Origin: Minisyncoccota bacterium
GTDB taxonomy: Bacteria; Verrucomicrobiota; Lentisphaeria; Oligosphaerales; MVZH01
DNA length: 7,027 bases
Assembly (NCBI GenBank): GCA_021734725.1
Contig: JAIPIM010000213.1
Coordinates: 1 to 7,027 of the forward strand
Direction of reading: 5' to 3'
Shown: positions 4,519 to 7,027 of the stretch, piece after piece
Numbering within the stretch: position 1 is the first letter of the stretch
Layout: the number at the start of each line of letters is the position of its first letter
Notes under the pieces: model-generated
Databases searched by the model: none
The model's input: only the letters and a program-made list of their open reading frames with translations
What the model was told of the DNA's origin: nothing
Translations under genes and position numbers: made by a program

Positions 4519-5997
4519 ATGCGCATTCTCTACATTGACATCGACACACTTCGTCCGGATCACCTGGGTTGTTATGGGTACCACAGAAATACATCGCCCA
4601 ACATTGACCGTCTTGCCATGGAAGGCGTGCGATTTGACAACTGCTACGTATCCGACTCCCCCTGCCTGCCCTCGCGCGCTGCCTTATACTCCGGCAAGTG
4701 CGGTATCCGCAACGGCGCCATCAATCATGGAGGAGCAGCGGCGGACCCCGTCATTGAGTCCGCCACACGTGGCTTTAAGACGCTGGAAGACAACTTCGTT
4801 GTGAGACTGAGAGAAGCCGGGATGTATCCGGTAACGGTAAGCCCATTCGGCGAGCGACACTCCTCTTTTTGGTTCTACAATGGCTTCCGTGAAATGTACA
4901 ACCCCGGACGAAGCGGTGCTGAAACGGCTGATGAAGTCATCCCCGCGGCGCTGGAATGGCTGGACCGCAAAGGGACTACCGCGAATTGGTATCTGCATGT
5001 CAACGTATGGGATCCGCATACGCCCTACCGAGTTCCGAAAAACATACCCAATCCTTTTGAGAACGAACCGCCACCGGGCTGGATGACGGAGGAAATCCGC
5101 CGGACCACGTGGGATACATACGGCCCCGGGTCCGCACAGGAACCAGGTGGCGATTTTTTGGGCACACACACAGCTGAACAAATGGGTGCAGCCAAGCAGA
5201 TTGATTCCATGGCTGCCTACAAGAGCTGGATTGACGGATATGACCATGGCATCCACTACGCCGATCAACATGTCGGTCAGTTACTGGCCAAGCTGGAGCA
5301 GCTTAACGTCCTGCACGACACAATGATTATTGTCAGTTCCGATCACGGCGAGAATTTCGGTGAACTGGCTGTGTACGGGGACCATCAGACCGCGGATCAT
5401 ATCACAAACCGCGTTCCTCTAATTATCCGTCATCCCAAGGGATTGGGCGGACGTGGACGAGTTGACCGCGCACTCCATTACCAGTTCGATTTCGCGGCCA
5501 CGGTACTGGACATGCTTGGCCAGGACAGTCCGGAATCTTGGGACGCTGAATCGTTCTTACGGTCCTTAGAGTGTGAACGCGAAGGGGGACGGAATTTCCT
5601 GGTTGTATCTAATTGTGCATGGTCCTGTCAGAGAGCAGTCCGGTGGGACCGGTATATTCTCATTCGCACATACCATTCAGGCCTGCATAACTGGCCGGAC
5701 GTCATGCTCTTCGATGTGGAAAACGATCCTCATGAGCTAACCAATCTTGCCAGTGAGCGACCGGAACTCGTCCATCAAGGACTCGCGAAACTCGAATCTT
5801 GGGTCACGGATGAAATGCGGCGGTCAACAGAGGCGGTAGATCCCTTGTGGGCGGTAATGCGTGAAGGGGGGCCCTTCCATGCCAACTTCGGGAGCCCATC
5901 CTATGCGACATACAGCCAACGCTTGCGGGACACAGGAAGGGAGCAATATGCCGATGACCTTGAGCAACGCCGCAATCGCCTCATGTTCAAGCCCTGA
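4519..5997 (+). CDS. Type I sulfatase, apparently cytoplasmic
   Basis: This 492-residue protein belongs to the alkaline-phosphatase-like sulfatase family, which hydrolyses sulfate (sometimes phosphate or phosphonate) esters. The N-terminus DTLRPDHLGCYGY (residues 9-21) holds metal-site Asp9 and the usual LGCYG turn. CLPSR at 49-53 within SDSPCLPSRAALYSGK is the CxPSR motif whose Cys49 is normally oxidised to formylglycine. WDPHTPY (164-170) and SSDHGENFGE (273-282, Asp275 and His276) supply further active-site residues. The C-terminal domain has the typical DxxNDPHELTNLA signature (399-411). The protein starts directly with the first core strand and has no signal peptide, unlike most secreted polysaccharide sulfatases, so a small cytoplasmic substrate is plausible. 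AGAAGGA eight bases before the ATG supports the start. No sulfatase-maturating enzyme, transporter or glycosidase is in the window. The substrate cannot be predicted. Confidence 0.94.
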   Translation: MRILYIDIDTLRPDHLGCYGYHRNTSPNIDRLAMEGVRFDNCYVSDSPCLPSRAALYSGKCGIRNGAINHGGAAADPVIESATRGFKTLEDNFVVRLREAGMYPVTVSPFGERHSSFWFYNGFREMYNPGRSGAETADEVIPAALEWLDRKGTTANWYLHVNVWDPHTPYRVPKNIPNPFENEPPPGWMTEEIRRTTWDTYGPGSAQEPGGDFLGTHTAEQMGAAKQIDSMAAYKSWIDGYDHGIHYADQHVGQLLAKLEQLNVLHDTMIIVSSDHGENFGELAVYGDHQTADHITNRVPLIIRHPKGLGGRGRVDRALHYQFDFAATVLDMLGQDSPESWDAESFLRSLECEREGGRNFLVVSNCAWSCQRAVRWDRYILIRTYHSGLHNWPDVMLFDVENDPHELTNLASERPELVHQGLAKLESWVTDEMRRSTEAVDPLWAVMREGGPFHANFGSPSYATYSQRLRDTGREQYADDLEQRRNRLMFKP

Positions 5998-6006
5998 ATC
6001 GGACCG

Positions 6007-6034
6007 GAGAATAATGTTCGATGAATTCTCTTTT
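6007..6034 (+). terminator. Weak candidate terminator after the sulfatase gene
   Basis: GAGAAT (6007-6012) pairs with ATTCTC (6025-6030) and is followed by TTTT. It lies ten bases after the sulfatase stop codon and before the convergent response-regulator gene. The stem is only six base pairs and AT-rich with a 12-base loop, so its efficiency is doubtful. Confidence 0.3.
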
Positions 6035-6047
6035 CTCGTTCAGGTGT

Positions 6048-6431
6048 TCAGAATGCGGGATAAGTCGGCCCCGTGTAGCGTTCGAGAAGAGAAAGGAAAT
6101 CGTCGGAAGTGCAAGGTTTCATGAAGTAATCCGTTGCACCCAGGTCCTGCGCTTTCTGAATCGCGGCAATATCCCGGCGCGCTGTCAGCATCACCACGGG
6201 CACGTGTCGCGTTGCGGTATTTTTCTTCAATTCCTCAAGAGCCCAGAAACCGTCTTCGTCCGGCATTGAAATGTCCAAAAGGATAAGATCCGGTTTCTTG
6301 GCATTTGCCTCTGTGAGCCCGGAGCGCCCGTCGCTCGCTCCGGCAACGTCATACCCTCGTGCCTCAAGACGCATTGAAAGCATTTCTACAAATTCACTGT
6401 CATCATCAATAAGCAACAAACGTTTTCTCAC
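6048..6431 (-). CDS. Stand-alone CheY-like response regulator receiver
   Basis: This 127-residue protein is a single receiver domain without an output domain. It has the acidic pocket LLIDDD (residues 6-11), the phosphoacceptor Asp53 in LILLDISMPDEDG, the switch threonine Thr83 in VVMLTA and the invariant Lys105 in FMKP. Tyr102 sits near the usual switch aromatic position. It would be phosphorylated by a histidine kinase and act through protein contacts or as a phosphorelay intermediate. The start codon is GTG at 6431, backed by GGAGG eight bases upstream (6440-6444 on the + strand); no better ATG precedes the first strand. The histidine kinase gene ends 37 bases upstream on the same strand, so the two are almost certainly co-transcribed cognate partners. 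Confidence 0.95.
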   Translation of the reverse strand: MRKRLLLIDDDSEFVEMLSMRLEARGYDVAGASDGRSGLTEANAKKPDLILLDISMPDEDGFWALEELKKNTATRHVPVVMLTARRDIAAIQKAQDLGATDYFMKPCTSDDFLSLLERYTGPTYPAF

Positions 6432-6468
6432 TTCTCAATCCTCCATCGGTCAATCCTGAATTGCTGTA

Positions 6469-7027
6469 TCAATTGCTGAATGGTGCAAGCCTTGCCTCAG
6501 CCTTGTCAAGCAAAATGCCCGCTTCCGTGCCGTCATTTGGACAAACAGCTTTCCCGAACTCAACACAAATATCCGTGCCATTGTGGTTGTCGTCTACGAA
6601 CCGGTCAATTTGATCTTTCCACCGGGACAGTAACAAAGGCGCCGAATTTGCGTGGACATTGGCTACAATGACAAGCTGATTGTGCCCATGCCTACGGACC
6701 AGATCTGTCGTGCGTACGGCAAGTCCAGATGTCGCCAACTCCGATACCAGCCGGTCGGGCAACGTATCTCCGGCGCGGGCAACACCCTCGTCGTTCGTTC
6801 CGCCGCGCAAGCGGATGAGGCAAAGAAGGAACGATTCGCCCTGCTCCTCCGCTGCAAGCTTACGATTGATCTCGTCGTTGAGCACTTGAAACGGGGTGAA
6901 CGTTGGCACTGTGAACGTGAAGGTGGATCCCTGATCCGGCTCGCTTTCGACCTGCATGCAGCCGCCATGCAATTCCACGATGCTCTTGCTGATGCTCAAA
7001 CCGAGGCCGGACCCTTTCTGCCTTGTC
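6469..7027 (-). CDS. Sensor histidine kinase, C-terminal part, with degenerate GGDEF-like tail (5' end outside window)
   Basis: The 185 visible residues begin inside the HATPase_c domain. GSGLGLSISKSIVELHGG (residues 5-22) is the G2 box, and VESEPDQGSTFTFTVP (26-41) is the closing strand pair of the ATP-binding fold. After a charged helix (LNDEINRKLAAEE, 49-61) comes a domain of about 115 residues that resembles a GGDEF fold: strand FLLCLIRL (66-73), helix with LPDRLVSELATSG, strand AVRTTDLVRRHGHNQLVIVAN (103-123), where the GGDEF signature would be, and the C-terminal pattern CVEFGKAVCPNDGTEAGILLDKAEARL (154-180), like the family's SiGiAxxPxdG...LLxxADxAL. The signature reads GHNQL instead of GGDEF/GGEEF, so diguanylate cyclase activity is not expected; a regulatory or binding role is inference. 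Sensor and His-phosphorylation domains lie outside the window. It is followed by the receiver gene on the same strand. Confidence 0.88.
   Translation of the reverse strand, partial: TRQKGSGLGLSISKSIVELHGGCMQVESEPDQGSTFTFTVPTFTPFQVLNDEINRKLAAEEQGESFLLCLIRLRGGTNDEGVARAGDTLPDRLVSELATSGLAVRTTDLVRRHGHNQLVIVANVHANSAPLLLSRWKDQIDRFVDDNHNGTDICVEFGKAVCPNDGTEAGILLDKAEARLAPFSN

Noticed and set aside
4684..5271. Open frame on the - strand (195 codons) inside the sulfatase gene
   Set aside because: It is fully antisense to a clear sulfatase coding sequence and shows no protein-family pattern.

Overview
This is a gene-dense window from a bacterial chromosome, moderately GC-rich by eye. It holds ten protein-coding genes, two of them cut by the window edges. 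I see no rRNA, tRNA, CRISPR array, insertion sequence or phage gene, and no gene-free stretch over 300 bases. The content is mostly housekeeping: pyrF, queC, a Trm112-type zinc protein, an acyl-CoA thioesterase and a YgjP-like metalloprotease. The lineage cannot be fixed from the sequence. An ATG/GTG-starting, Shine-Dalgarno-using bacterium is clear. The LGCYG-type sulfatase would fit a sulfatase-rich group such as Planctomycetota, Verrucomicrobiota, Kiritimatiellota or Lentisphaerota, but that is only a weak inference.

Left part (1-2696, all + strand): the C-terminal half of a glycine-cleavage-H-like protein, then an unrecognised six-helix membrane protein, then pyrF (UMP synthesis) with its own likely promoter, then a YgjP/DUF45 zinc metallopeptidase. 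A near-consensus promoter overlaps the pyrF stop codon. It would give the metallopeptidase mRNA a leader of about 150 nt with some inverted-repeat structure.

Middle part (2697-4329): a hotdog acyl-CoA thioesterase on the - strand is divergent from queC on the + strand. The 221-base region between their start codons contains several overlapping inverted repeats built on TACTG/CAGTA half-sites, next to a likely queC promoter. queC converges on a small Trm112/UPF0434 zinc protein on the - strand.

Right part (4330-7027): the Trm112-like gene is divergent from a large, apparently cytoplasmic type I sulfatase with the CxPSR formylglycine motif. The sulfatase converges on a - strand two-component pair: a histidine kinase (only its 3' end is inside) followed 37 nt later by a stand-alone CheY-like receiver. 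The kinase carries, after its ATPase domain, what looks like a degenerate GGDEF-fold domain with a destroyed signature motif.

I found no clear new multi-gene system. The points most worth a second look are the kinase with the degenerate GGDEF-like tail, the thioesterase/queC intergenic repeats, the H-protein-like fragment that seems to lack the lipoyl lysine, and the promoter and long leader after pyrF.
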